Shown: positions 7,482 to 16,874 of the stretch, one piece after another
How the letters are laid out: each line of letters opens with the position of its first letter
Position numbering within the stretch: the first letter of the stretch is position 1
NCBI RefSeq assembly: GCF_900129295.1
Contig: NZ_FQUU01000007.1
Coordinates: 124,001-188,000 of the forward strand
Origin: Flavisolibacter ginsengisoli DSM 18119
GTDB taxonomy: Bacteria; Bacteroidota; Bacteroidia; Chitinophagales; Chitinophagaceae
Length of the DNA: 64,000 bases
Reading direction: 5' to 3'
Notes under the pieces: generated by a model
The model's input: only the letters and a program-made list of their open reading frames with translations
Database searches by the model: none
Told to the model about the DNA's origin: nothing
Program-made: the position numbers and the translations under genes

Positions 7482-10328
7482 TTAAAATGTCTTTTTTACA
7501 CCACCGGGCACATTGGTATTCTCAGGGTATAAAACTGCCTTTACATAATTGTCCATGGTTAAAAATTTCTGTGCTGCCTTTTGCAAGTCACCAACAGTTA
7601 ATTCATCTACCTTTTGCTCATAGTCCAATATGTTTTCAGGATCCACCTGGTCAATAAAGGCCCGCGATAAATTATCCAGCCAGTAATTATTCTCCTGCAA
7701 CTGCGAACGGTAATGCTTTTTCCATGTCTCCTTCACCTTATCAAGATCCTTTTGCTCCACTCCTTTTTGTTGCGCATTTTTGATGATGGCAAGCAAAGCA
7801 TTGGTGAGTTTGTCCACATTCTCCGGGCCCGTTGGAATGGATGCAGAAACGGAATAATGCACATAAGGCCTTTTCTGAATAGCACCTCTTAACCCACCAC
7901 TATACATGCCTCCCAGTTCTTCCCTGAGCTTTTCGATGATGGAAATATTCAACACATCCAGCAATGCCTGGAAGGCCATATTTTCCTCGCGGCTGTATTG
8001 GGTTTCTCCCGTCCACAATACGGTTATCAGCGCTTTTTCTTCCTTACCTTTTTTAATATTGGCTTCCACTACACCCTTCACAGGACGAATGTTATTGTCT
8101 TTAAATAAATGATCTGCTGGTGTAGCAGGCAGCGAACCCAGGTACTTCTCCAGCAATGGTTTGGCTTTCGCCAGGTCTATATTACCTACAAAGGTGAAAT
8201 GCATACCATCGGCATTGCCAAAAACCTTTTTGTAAATGGACAATGCTGTATCCAGGTTCAGGTTATTGTATTCTTCTTCGGTAGGAATGACACTGATCCA
8301 TGGATTGCTGTTATAAACGATCTTCATCAGCGTATCCTGGTAAAAAGCCTGCGGATTGCTTTTCATGAATTGCACCATACCTTTTTCCTTGGTCACCATA
8401 GATTTGAACAGGCTCTCATCCCTGCGCGGCTGAGTGAAATACAGGTTGACCAGTTGCAGGAAGGTCTCAAAATCCCTGACACTGCTACTTCCTTCTATTC
8501 CTTCTTCATAGTCATTGATATAGGGTGTTACTTCAACTGTTTTGCCGGAAAGAAATTTCTGGAGATCAGTAGGGGAAAGATCCTTTACCCCCATTTCGTT
8601 GACTACGTTGGCTGCATGTTTGGCATTGTCTTTTTCGGATAGAGGAAACCGTTGGTAACCACCCCAGCGCCATGCATCCATTAATACCTGGTCATTTTTA
8701 TAAGTGGTTGGCTTGAGTGTAATTGTTACTCCATTGCTCAGGGTAATATTAGTTGTCCCCAGCTTATCATTCTTTGTTTCTGAAGTGATCTTTCCAGGTG
8801 TTGGCGTTTCACTCATCAGGTTTTGCGCTACTGCTTTTTCAGCGTAAGGTTTTACTTCCTGCTTAGTTGCAGCTACCATCTCTGACAAGAGCGCATCATT
8901 GGTTGGCAGTTTATCTTTCATTTTAGCAGGAGCCATCAGCAGCACAAAAGCATTTTTATTATCCGGCATTTTCCTGGCCACTGCATTGATCTCCGCTGCT
9001 GTAATGCCGGGCAATACCTGGCTAACAAATTTGTAACGGTTCTCCACCCCCGGGATGGGTTCGCCCTGTAAAAAGTTATTCAAATATCCCTGGACCAATT
9101 GTGCGGATTGTAATTTATCCTTTTCATGGAAAGCTGTTTCAGCGCTGTTCAATAGGGAAGCCTTGACCCTTTCGATCTCTGAAGGCAGAAAGCCATATTT
9201 GCGGGCTCTTTCTGTTTCAGCTACCACCGCATCCAGGGCTTCTTTAGAACTGTTATTTCCCAATACGGCAAATGATACAAAAGCTTCATAGCCCCGGATA
9301 AATGCTTGCTGCCCTGTGAAGGCATATACAAAAGGAGGATTCTCCTTTGTAGTTAGCTCCTGCAGGCGTTCATTGATCAGCGAATTGACCATGTCTTCTA
9401 CCAGGTCTTTCCGGAAATCGGCCCATGTCTTTATTTTTTGAGCAGGCCTCAGGTAGTTGATCACTTCCAGTATGGTATTGGTGTTCTCTTCATCTGTCAG
9501 CACCATGGCCTCAGGCTTTGTTCTTGGTTTTATAGGAATAATAGCCGGACGAGGTTTGCTTGCTACAGGATTTTTAAAACTACTGAAATGAGCCTTGATC
9601 TTTTTCTCTGCTTCTGCCGGGTCAATATCACCTACAACGATTACGGCCATTAAGTTGGGCCGGTACCATTGTTTATAAAAGCGCTGCAGCGTGGCTGGTT
9701 GAAACGTTTTTAATATGGAGTCCGAACCAATAGGAAGGCGTTCTGCATAAAGAGAGCCATTGAATAGTTTTGGGAAATACTGGCGCAGCATTCTTTGCTG
9801 TGCACCCTTGCTGAGTCGCGACTCTTCCAGCACCACACCTCTTTCCTTGTCAATCTCTGATTTGTCCATCAGGTTATTGAAAGCCCAGTCCTCTAATACG
9901 GTAAAGCCCTGCTCCACGATCTTCGGATCATCGGTAGATATAGGAAGAATATAAACGGTTTCATCAAAACCTGTATAGGCATTGAGGTCGGCACCAAACT
10001 GCACACCTATCTTTTGCAGGTAATTCACCAGCTCATTCTTTGGAAAATGTTTGGAGCCATTGAAATTCATATGCTCCATGAAATGCGCCAGGCCACGCTG
10101 GTCCTTATCTTCCAGTACAGAACCTGTATTTACGGCAAGGCGCAGTTCTACCTTGTTATCAGGTTTGGTATTTTTTCGAATGTAATAGGTCAGTCCATTG
10201 GATAGTTTTCCCACCCTTACATTCGGGTCTACAGGAATGGGAGCTGATAGGTTGATCTGTGCGATGGATTGTAATCCAGAAAGGAAAACAAGCAAAAAAA
10301 CATAACAATGCCGGAGCTTCAATTTCAT
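7482..10328 (-). CDS. M16 (pitrilysin-like) zinc metallopeptidase
   Basis: The product is 948 residues with a signal peptide (about residues 1-24, cleaved after SIAQ), so it acts in the periplasm or outer envelope. The inverted zinc motif HxxEH is present as HFMEH (His82, Glu85, His86), with the third Glu ligand in ERGVVLEE around residues 162-169. Length and layout fit the fused two-half M16B type: catalytic half about 30-480, inactive half about 520-940 with the R/Y-type substrate contacts. Such proteins degrade peptides or misfolded fragments. It is followed on the same strand by tRNA-Thr and preceded by an S9 peptidase gene, from which a terminator separates it. Confidence 0.92.
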   Translation of the reverse strand: MKLKLRHCYVFLLVFLSGLQSIAQINLSAPIPVDPNVRVGKLSNGLTYYIRKNTKPDNKVELRLAVNTGSVLEDKDQRGLAHFMEHMNFNGSKHFPKNELVNYLQKIGVQFGADLNAYTGFDETVYILPISTDDPKIVEQGFTVLEDWAFNNLMDKSEIDKERGVVLEESRLSKGAQQRMLRQYFPKLFNGSLYAERLPIGSDSILKTFQPATLQRFYKQWYRPNLMAVIVVGDIDPAEAEKKIKAHFSSFKNPVASKPRPAIIPIKPRTKPEAMVLTDEENTNTILEVINYLRPAQKIKTWADFRKDLVEDMVNSLINERLQELTTKENPPFVYAFTGQQAFIRGYEAFVSFAVLGNNSSKEALDAVVAETERARKYGFLPSEIERVKASLLNSAETAFHEKDKLQSAQLVQGYLNNFLQGEPIPGVENRYKFVSQVLPGITAAEINAVARKMPDNKNAFVLLMAPAKMKDKLPTNDALLSEMVAATKQEVKPYAEKAVAQNLMSETPTPGKITSETKNDKLGTTNITLSNGVTITLKPTTYKNDQVLMDAWRWGGYQRFPLSEKDNAKHAANVVNEMGVKDLSPTDLQKFLSGKTVEVTPYINDYEEGIEGSSSVRDFETFLQLVNLYFTQPRRDESLFKSMVTKEKGMVQFMKSNPQAFYQDTLMKIVYNSNPWISVIPTEEEYNNLNLDTALSIYKKVFGNADGMHFTFVGNIDLAKAKPLLEKYLGSLPATPADHLFKDNNIRPVKGVVEANIKKGKEEKALITVLWTGETQYSREENMAFQALLDVLNISIIEKLREELGGMYSGGLRGAIQKRPYVHYSVSASIPTGPENVDKLTNALLAIIKNAQQKGVEQKDLDKVKETWKKHYRSQLQENNYWLDNLSRAFIDQVDPENILDYEQKVDELTVGDLQKAAQKFLTMDNYVKAVLYPENTNVPGGVKKTF

Positions 10329-10415
10329 AAGTGTTTTGTTAGAATACTAATATAATCGAATTGTTCTATTTGAAAACGGGTATGCAAAATTTAAAAGAAG
10401 GATTAACGTTCACTA

Positions 10416-10449
10416 CTAAAAAAGTTAACCCTCCATTAGGAGGGCTAAC
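10416..10449 (-). terminator. Intrinsic terminator after the S9 peptidase gene
   Basis: The arms at 10424-10434 and 10439-10449 (GTTAACCCTCC / GGAGGGCTAAC) pair at 10 of 11 positions as DNA, and at all 11 in minus-strand RNA with one G-U pair. The loop is 4 nt. On the minus strand a run of six T follows at once. It lies 23 nt past the stop of the peptidase gene. Confidence 0.75.
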
Positions 10450-10471
10450 CATATTGATTAAGCTATCCGTA

Positions 10472-12379
10472 TTAAAAAGCTTTTTTCTTTTCTGTAGATG
10501 CAGCCCCATTGCCAGAAAGGTATTTGTCAAGGAAATCAAGGGTGACCTTAGCCGCCTTGATCTGGTTCTCTTTTTTCCGGAAGCCATGGCCTTCATCAGG
10601 GAAGAGCACATATTCAACAGGCGTTCCATTCTTGCGGGCTCCTGCCACGATCTCATCGCTTTCCACGGGCAACACACGTGGATCATTTGATCCCTGCAAT
10701 ACCAACAATGGCGTTTTGATCTTGTCTGTATTGAATAAGGGTGAAATATTATGCAGCCTCACGCTATCTTTTTCAGGATCTCCCATTTCTTCATACAATG
10801 CTTTTTTGAAGCTTTCCCAATAAGGCGGAACGCTTTTTAGCGTACGCAGCCAGTTGGTGACACCAAACAGGTCCACACCCACTTTAAATTCATTGGGATA
10901 CTGGATGATACCTGCCAGGGACATGAAGCCACCATAACTGCCCCCATAAATACCGATCTTATTGGGATCAATGTAGGACTGCGAAGCCAGCCATTTTTTA
11001 CCCCATACACAATCCTTGAGGTCCTTATCACCATGATTTCTATTATCCATTTTGTAGTACGATTTACCATAACCACTGCTGCCCCTGTTATTGACAGCAA
11101 GTATGGCATAACCATGATTGACAAAATATTGAATGGCCTGCGAATAACCGGCACGACTTTGTCCACCAGGACCACCATGCACCCATACCAACGCCGGCAC
11201 CCTGCGTCCACCTGATGCCTGCTTTGGCTTATAAAATATGGCTGGCACTTCCATCCCATCAAAGGATTTGTATCGCACCACCTGTGCATCCACCAGGTCA
11301 TTAGGATTGATCTCGGGGTTCAGCGCTGAGGTCAGCTTTTGCATCTTACGCGTATCGAAATTATACCACCATAGATTAACGGGCGAACGGTCTCCGGCCA
11401 CATAAATGATCATATTCTTTTCCGAAGGAGAAATGCTGACACCCTGTACATTTCCTTCTTTAACTGCAGGAAAAGGAATTTGTTTCCCGGTGCGGTGATC
11501 AAAGAATAATACCTTATTACGTCCATCTTCATTAATGCCAATAACATGGTATTTACCATTTTCGCTGAGGTACATATACATCACATCCCATTTATCAGAA
11601 TACACGGTTTCTTTTTTACCACTGGCAATATTGTACTTCACAAGGCGTGCAAATTCATTGTCCTCATTGGTCAGGTAATAAAATGCGCTGTTATCCAGTT
11701 CAAAAGCCTGTGGGGAATAGGTGGCTTCATCTTCTACGGAGATCTTTTTCAAATCGCCCGACTTCCTGTCCAGCAGGTACATTTCATTCTTATCCGTGGT
11801 GATATTCTTTACCAGCAAAATATTATTCTCGTCAGGGGAAATGCTCCCTACATCAAATCCCTTATCGTTGGTATAGAGCAATTCAGGCTTCAAATCGGCA
11901 ATGGTCATTTTATAGACATCAAAATATTTTGGATCCCGAACATTGGATTGGTAATAGAATGCTGTTTTGGCTTTGTTCCATCCAAAGAAACTGGCCTTTT
12001 CCTTTTCGCCAGGGGTTAGGTCCTTAACCGAATCAGCGGATTGAAGGTAGATGTGCGCATTTTCATTGCCTCCTTTATCAGCGCTATACAGGAAATCATT
12101 GGACCCAGGGATATAATCGATCATAAAATAGGACTCCTTAGAAGATTTTGTCAGTGGCTTCTTTACTTTGGAAGAGAGGTCTATTTCATAAACATTGAAG
12201 ATGCCTGTACTGTTATCATGCAGGAGGATCTTATTTTCCTGTTTATTGAAATTTCCTCCACCATAGTTGATGGTCTTGTAAAACTGTTCAATGGTATACT
12301 GTTTTACAAATTGCTGCGCATGCAGGGTTTGAATGAGAAAGAAAAAAAGAATGGAGTACAATGCCCGGTTCATATGCAT
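10472..12379 (-). CDS. S9 family serine peptidase (prolyl oligopeptidase/acylaminoacyl type)
   Basis: The product is 635 residues; an alternative start two codons in (MNRALYS) gives the same signal peptide, which ends near HAQQ. Residues about 25-350 have the TolB/WD-like propeller character of S9 enzymes. The C-terminal alpha/beta-hydrolase has the oxyanion motif HGGPGG, nucleophile Ser481 in GGSYGGF, Asp566 in GSNDPRV and His598 in DEGHGF, so the triad is complete. It should cleave short peptides in the periplasm. It sits upstream of the M16 gene on the same strand, with its own terminator, so the two are probably separate units of a peptide-degrading neighbourhood. Confidence 0.92.
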   Translation of the reverse strand: MHMNRALYSILFFFLIQTLHAQQFVKQYTIEQFYKTINYGGGNFNKQENKILLHDNSTGIFNVYEIDLSSKVKKPLTKSSKESYFMIDYIPGSNDFLYSADKGGNENAHIYLQSADSVKDLTPGEKEKASFFGWNKAKTAFYYQSNVRDPKYFDVYKMTIADLKPELLYTNDKGFDVGSISPDENNILLVKNITTDKNEMYLLDRKSGDLKKISVEDEATYSPQAFELDNSAFYYLTNEDNEFARLVKYNIASGKKETVYSDKWDVMYMYLSENGKYHVIGINEDGRNKVLFFDHRTGKQIPFPAVKEGNVQGVSISPSEKNMIIYVAGDRSPVNLWWYNFDTRKMQKLTSALNPEINPNDLVDAQVVRYKSFDGMEVPAIFYKPKQASGGRRVPALVWVHGGPGGQSRAGYSQAIQYFVNHGYAILAVNNRGSSGYGKSYYKMDNRNHGDKDLKDCVWGKKWLASQSYIDPNKIGIYGGSYGGFMSLAGIIQYPNEFKVGVDLFGVTNWLRTLKSVPPYWESFKKALYEEMGDPEKDSVRLHNISPLFNTDKIKTPLLVLQGSNDPRVLPVESDEIVAGARKNGTPVEYVLFPDEGHGFRKKENQIKAAKVTLDFLDKYLSGNGAASTEKKKAF

Positions 12380-12594
12380 AAGTTTTAGTCCTTAAAAGTT
12401 AGTGCATTAAATAACCGGGGCAAAAAATATATGATGGAAGGGTGATGGGTTGAAAGGTCGAAAGGTTAAAATGGCAAGGGGCCAGGTTGAGGATAGTGAA
12501 TTATAAGCTTCTATGAATACCCATGCAATAGATGAATTGCAACAATTGCAAGCAATCAAATTATCCTCAAAAATCCTATTAAATCCCTTAAATC

Positions 12595-13146
12595 CTAGTT
12601 CTCTTTTTTGTACTGCTTCTCTGCTTCCTGTGCTTTTTTAAAATCCAGCACTACTCCATTGATACAATAACGAAGGCCTGTGGGGGGTGGTCCATCATCA
12701 AATACATGTCCCAGGTGCGATTTGCAACGGCCGCACATTACTTCGGTGCGCTTCATTCCATACGCATTATCGGGTGCATAGATAACGCTGCCCTTGCTAA
12801 CCGGCTGGTAAAAGCTGGGCCATCCGCAACCACTTTCAAACTTGGTATCACTTATAAATAAGGGGTTACCGCAAACAGCGCAGTAGTATGTTCCCTTATC
12901 TTTTATATTCTCCAATGGACTACTCCATGGTCTTTCCGTGCCTTTTTCTCTTGCCACCTGGTACACGTCAGCAGGTAGGATCTTCTTCCATTCTGCATCT
13001 GTTTTGTTCACATTAGAAGTATCAGAATTGGAATGTACCGGGTTATTTTGATTAGAAGGCTCCATAGCTGTCTGTTTTTTAGATTGAGAATAAGTGCAGA
13101 ATTGCAATCCCAATGCCAGTGGTAATAAAATAAGTATTCGTTTCAT
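12595..13146 (-). CDS. msrB: Peptide-methionine (R)-S-oxide reductase, exported
   Basis: The product is 183 residues from the ATG at 13146; an upstream start at 13221 would precede the signal peptide and is unlikely. The N-terminus MKRILILLPLALGLQFC has a lipobox-like LQFC or a plain signal peptide, so the enzyme should be exported. The MsrB domain starts near residue 55 (TDAEWKKIL). It carries both structural zinc pairs (CAVCGNPLF and CGRCKSHLGHVFDD) and the catalytic Cys in GLRYCINGVVLDF. It repairs methionine-R-sulfoxide in envelope proteins. A thioredoxin-like partner is expected; the TlpA-like protein at 24834-26255 is one candidate, but this is inference. The stop codon is TAG. Confidence 0.93.
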   Translation of the reverse strand: MKRILILLPLALGLQFCTYSQSKKQTAMEPSNQNNPVHSNSDTSNVNKTDAEWKKILPADVYQVAREKGTERPWSSPLENIKDKGTYYCAVCGNPLFISDTKFESGCGWPSFYQPVSKGSVIYAPDNAYGMKRTEVMCGRCKSHLGHVFDDGPPPTGLRYCINGVVLDFKKAQEAEKQYKKEN

Positions 13147-13346
13147 GAAAAAGGTTATCTCAAATTTACGAAGAATGAAAGGGAGCGGTTTTGTAAACAA
13201 ATGTGAAAGCCTGTGCTGCAACCTTATTTGCTTTTGGTACCCGGTTTATAATAGCGCTTTCGTTTGATAAGTTGTTTATAATGTATAACCTAACTAAAAT
13301 CATGTGCCTGTAGCAGCAATGAACCCCCGGCGAAGCGCTTTTTCCT

Positions 13347-13354
13347 TATATTTG
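13347..13354 (+). promoter_or_regulatory. Bacteroidota -7 box upstream of adk
   Basis: TATATTTG matches the TAnnTTTG -7 element of Bacteroidota promoters and lies 23 nt before the adk ATG. No clear TTG -33 element is seen at the usual distance. Confidence 0.45.
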
Positions 13355-13377
13355 TTTTTCAAGCTTAGGAAGCGTCT

Positions 13378-14001
13378 ATGTTCAATTTGATCTTATTTGG
13401 CCCCCCGGGAAGTGGAAAGGGCACCCAATCCGAAAAAATAGTAGAGAAGTTTGGTTTGATTCATTTGTCAACAGGCAATTTGCTGCGCCAGGAAATAGCT
13501 GATAAAACTCCGCTGGGACTTGAGGCAAGGAACTTTATGGACAAGGGACAACTTGTACCAGATGAGGTAGTGATCGGCATGATCGACTCCTCCCTGGAAA
13601 AGCATGCAGATGCCAGGGGCTTCCTTTTCGATGGATTTCCACGTACTATTGCCCAGGCTGAGGCGCTGGACAAATTATTAGCCCTGAAGAAAACCAGTAT
13701 ATGCAAGGTGCTGGCACTTGAGGTTACTGAAGATGAATTGGTGAAAAGACTGGTGAAAAGAGGTGCAACTTCCGGCCGAAGCGATGATACGGACGAGCAG
13801 ATCATCAGAAGACGCTTTTCTGTATACAAGCAGGAAACAGAACCCGTTGCAGCTTATTATGAAAAAGAGAATAAGCTTGTAAGAATACATGGTGAAGGTT
13901 CTGTGGAAGATATCTTCTCTAAATTGAGTGGTTGTATTAACACAGAAATGGAGAAGCACTCAACTGCCATTACAGAAAGCAACACCAATGATGAAGCATA
14001 A
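13378..14001 (+). CDS. adk: Adenylate kinase
   Basis: The product is 207 residues: the core plus about 17 extra C-terminal residues. It converts ATP + AMP to 2 ADP in the cytosol. The P-loop GPPGSGKGT is at residues 7-15, the AMP-binding part is LSTGNLLRQEI, and the FDGFPRT motif is near residue 85. The LID is the short form without zinc Cys (RGATSGRSDDTDEQIIRRR), as in short-type nucleoside monophosphate kinases. The tail after SGCINTEM (EKHSTAITESNTNDEA) is polar and likely disordered. It is monocistronic, with a -7 box upstream and a terminator downstream. Confidence 0.96.
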   Translation: MFNLILFGPPGSGKGTQSEKIVEKFGLIHLSTGNLLRQEIADKTPLGLEARNFMDKGQLVPDEVVIGMIDSSLEKHADARGFLFDGFPRTIAQAEALDKLLALKKTSICKVLALEVTEDELVKRLVKRGATSGRSDDTDEQIIRRRFSVYKQETEPVAAYYEKENKLVRIHGEGSVEDIFSKLSGCINTEMEKHSTAITESNTNDEA

Positions 14002-14027
14002 TTAAGCTGTTTATTGACAATATATTT

Positions 14028-14056
14028 AAGCCCTACGCTGTTGGGGCTTTTTTTAT
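14028..14056 (+). terminator. Intrinsic terminator after adk
   Basis: AAGCCC (14028-14033) pairs with GGGCTT (14044-14049) and runs directly into a T tract with one A break. It starts 27 nt after the adk stop codon. Confidence 0.75.
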
Positions 14057-14139
14057 TTTATTGTTTACAGTAAAACAAATTACCACATCCGCAGAGGCCG
14101 CAATTTTTCCCTAAATTGGCTGCTATTATAACTTGCTAT

Positions 14140-14625
14140 ATGAATGAAGAGAAACTGCAATTTTTAAAGCACAGGCTGGTGATCTTGTTACGCCAGGTTC
14201 CTTCAGATACACATCCGCTATGGGGAAAAATGACCTTGCAGCAAATGGTTGAACATTTTTCAGATTCAGTCCGCATTGCTTCAGGCAAAACAACCTATAC
14301 CAATATTGTAACACCTGAAGAACACCTTGAAAAAATGCGGGTCTTTTTGGCTAGTGAAAAACCATTTAAGGAGAATACTATGAACCCATTGATGCCAGAG
14401 GTACCTGCACCTGTCAGGAACCGCTCGGCTGAAGAGGCCATCAGTGAACTCAAAACGGAGTTAGCAGATTTCTTTTCTTACTTCGAAAAGAATCCTATAA
14501 AGGCTACACGCAATCCAATATTTGGCGACCTGAACTTCGAAGAGAATGTTCAGTTACTCTATAAACACGCTTTACACCATTTAAAGCAATTTGGAATAAC
14601 CATTGAAAAACAAACACAGGCATGA
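14140..14625 (+). CDS. DUF1569/DinB-like protein upstream of paaZ
   Basis: The product is 161 residues from the ATG at 14140 (a TTG at 14116 would add 8). It has the pattern of DUF1569, a DinB-type four-helix bundle: an early helix with MTLQQMVEHFSDS and a late one with YKHALHHLKQFGI supply the His residues that bind a metal in the superfamily. Its stop overlaps the paaZ start as ATGA, so the two are translationally coupled. In many Bacteroidota this family is found beside phenylacetate-degradation genes, but the reaction it performs is not known to me. Confidence 0.8.
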   Translation: MNEEKLQFLKHRLVILLRQVPSDTHPLWGKMTLQQMVEHFSDSVRIASGKTTYTNIVTPEEHLEKMRVFLASEKPFKENTMNPLMPEVPAPVRNRSAEEAISELKTELADFFSYFEKNPIKATRNPIFGDLNFEENVQLLYKHALHHLKQFGITIEKQTQA

Positions 14626-16664
14626 ACAAACTTGGAAATTATATAACAGGCAAATGGATAACAGGCGATGGAGATGGCCAACCACTTTTTGATGCAGTAA
14701 CCGGCGAAGGCGTTGCAATAGCTTCAACTAAAGGGCTTGACTTTGCAGGTGTGCTTAAATATGGCCGCGAGGTAGGAAACCCCGCCCTGCGCAAAATGAC
14801 CTTTCATGAAAGAGGCCGGATGCTAAAGGCGCTTGCCACTCATCTCATGGAAAGAAAAGAGCAGTTTTACAAGATCAGCTACCATACCGGTGCCACAAGG
14901 GCAGATAGCTGGATAGATATAGAAGGCGGTATAGGCAACCTGTTTTCAAATGCTTCGCTGAGGCGCAAGTTTCCTGACCTTCCCTACACTACCGATGGAG
15001 ATCCTATCGGACTGAGTAAGGAAGGCAATTTCATGGCACATCACCTGCTGGTGCCAAAAGAAGGGGTGGCTGTACATATCAATGCCTATAATTTTCCCGT
15101 ATGGGGCATGCTGGAAAAATGTGCTGTTAACTGGCTTGCAGGGGTACCGGCCGTAGTAAAGCCAGCAAGTATCACCTCCTATCTTACTGAAGCTGTAGTG
15201 AGAGAGATCATTGCTTCTGGTATACTGCCTGAAGGGGCACTTCAGCTACTGTGTGGTAGCGCCGGCGATATGCTTGACCATGTAATGGCGCAGGATGTAG
15301 TAACGTTCACAGGCTCTAAGACCACAGGTTTGATGCTGAAGTCTCACAAGAACATACTGGAAGAAACAGTTCCTTTCAATATGGAAGCAGACTCATTGAA
15401 TGCGCTGGTACTAGGCACTGATGTAACCCCTGGCAGTCCTGAGTGGGATATCTTTATAAAAGAGGTGCGTAAAGAAATAACTGTCAAGGCAGGACAAAAA
15501 TGCACCGCTATCAGGCGCATATTTGTTCCACAACATTTATTGGAAGATGCTTCTATAGCTTTAGGCAAAGCATTATCTCAAACCATAATAGGCAACCCCC
15601 TTAATGAAAAGGTTAGGATGGGATCATTAGCGAGCCTGGGCCAGCGCGACGAGGTGAAGCAGAACATTCAAAAACTATTAGCCGGCGCTCAAATAGTTTA
15701 TGGATCACTTGACAGCCTGGAAGTTTTAGATGCCGACGCCAAAAAAGGCGCCTTCCTGTCTCCCATACTACTGCTGAATGAACAACCTTTCCGAACTGAA
15801 ACCGTGCATGACATAGAATGCTTTGGACCTGTCAGTACTATCATGCCTTACGATGGTATAGCTGAAGCCATTACACTTGTTAAAAAAGGAAAAGGATCTC
15901 TTTGTTGCTCTATTGTCACCAATGATGATCGCTTAGCCACAGAATTTGTGATAGGGGCCGCCACCCATCATGGGAGGATATTGGTATTGAACCGGGATGA
16001 TGCCAAAGAAAGCACTGGTCATGGCTCACCGCTTCCGCTTCTCGTTCATGGAGGTCCTGGCCGGGCAGGTGGTGGTGAGGAAATGGGTGGTGTCAGGGGA
16101 GTGAAACATTATATGCAGCGTGTGGCCATCCAGGGCTCACCTACTACCATTACCGCTATCACCAAATCATTCCAGCCAAATGCCAAAGGCATACAAAGCA
16201 TTGTGCATCCTTTCCGTAAATATTATGAAGAACTACAGGTTGGCGACCAGGTAATCACAGCCAAAAGAAAGATCACCCCGGAAGACATCGATGCCTTTGC
16301 CGGGTTAAGTGGTGATCATTTTTATGCGCATAAAAAAGACACTGATTTCACAGGCACCATGTTTGAGCAACAGGTTGCACATGGTTATTTTATATTAAGT
16401 GCTGCTGCTGGCTTGTTTGTCGATGGCAGTGAACTGGGCCCTGTTTTGCTGAATTATGGTATAGATGAGCTACGGTTTACTAAACCCGTATATCCAGGAG
16501 CAGAACTGACCGTAAGGTTCACCTGCAAGGAAAAAATACCACAAGACCTCAAAGATGAAAATGATATACCAAAAGGAATCGTGAAATGGCTGGTCGAAAT
16601 GCTGGACGAGACGGGGGAGCATGTGGGGATAGCCACCATCCTTACCATGGTAAAAAGAAAATAA
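14622..16664 (+). CDS. paaZ: Phenylacetate-pathway bifunctional protein PaaZ (oxepin-CoA hydrolase / semialdehyde dehydrogenase)
   Basis: The product is 680 residues, the usual length. The N-terminal aldehyde dehydrogenase domain (about 1-520) has NAYNFPVWGMLEK, the cofactor-loop motif FTGSKTTG and catalytic Cys in GQKCTAIRR near residue 294. The C-terminal MaoC/hotdog hydratase domain (about 540-680) carries the D-x5-G-x-x-H pattern in DAFAGLSGDHFYAHK. PaaZ opens the oxepin-CoA ring and oxidises the resulting aldehyde. Neither paaABCDE nor paaK is in the window, so the rest of the pathway must lie elsewhere or be absent. A strong hairpin follows the stop. Confidence 0.95.
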   Translation: MNKLGNYITGKWITGDGDGQPLFDAVTGEGVAIASTKGLDFAGVLKYGREVGNPALRKMTFHERGRMLKALATHLMERKEQFYKISYHTGATRADSWIDIEGGIGNLFSNASLRRKFPDLPYTTDGDPIGLSKEGNFMAHHLLVPKEGVAVHINAYNFPVWGMLEKCAVNWLAGVPAVVKPASITSYLTEAVVREIIASGILPEGALQLLCGSAGDMLDHVMAQDVVTFTGSKTTGLMLKSHKNILEETVPFNMEADSLNALVLGTDVTPGSPEWDIFIKEVRKEITVKAGQKCTAIRRIFVPQHLLEDASIALGKALSQTIIGNPLNEKVRMGSLASLGQRDEVKQNIQKLLAGAQIVYGSLDSLEVLDADAKKGAFLSPILLLNEQPFRTETVHDIECFGPVSTIMPYDGIAEAITLVKKGKGSLCCSIVTNDDRLATEFVIGAATHHGRILVLNRDDAKESTGHGSPLPLLVHGGPGRAGGGEEMGGVRGVKHYMQRVAIQGSPTTITAITKSFQPNAKGIQSIVHPFRKYYEELQVGDQVITAKRKITPEDIDAFAGLSGDHFYAHKKDTDFTGTMFEQQVAHGYFILSAAAGLFVDGSELGPVLLNYGIDELRFTKPVYPGAELTVRFTCKEKIPQDLKDENDIPKGIVKWLVEMLDETGEHVGIATILTMVKRK

Positions 16665-16684
16665 TAAATAATTACCTGCACGAT

Positions 16685-16718
16685 TACAAAGGCACAAGTT
16701 CCCGCTTGTGCCTTTGTA
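16685..16718 (+). terminator. Terminator-like hairpin after paaZ
   Basis: The 14-bp arms TACAAAGGCACAAG (16685-16698) and CTTGTGCCTTTGTA (16705-16718) are perfectly complementary around a 6-nt loop. The T-rich stretch (16730-16737) is displaced from the stem, so termination may be partial. Confidence 0.6.
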
Positions 16719-16874
16719 GTACTGGTATTATTTTTTAATACCTATAAATAGTATTCAATAAATACAGGTTTAGGACAACAACTCTTTCGCATACAATCTT
16801 GCGGGTATTCAATAATTTTGAACCAGGCAAAGAGGAAATTACCCGGCCTTCTTTCTTTTATAAAAAATGTAGCT

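Noticed and set aside
8109-8642. 177-codon plus-strand frame opposite the M16 peptidase
   Set aside because: It is antisense to conserved peptidase sequence, with a His/Phe-rich product typical of shadow frames.
10837-11301. 154-codon minus-strand frame within the S9 peptidase gene
   Set aside because: It overlaps an intact peptidase gene with catalytic residues in the right places; the alternative product has no family features.
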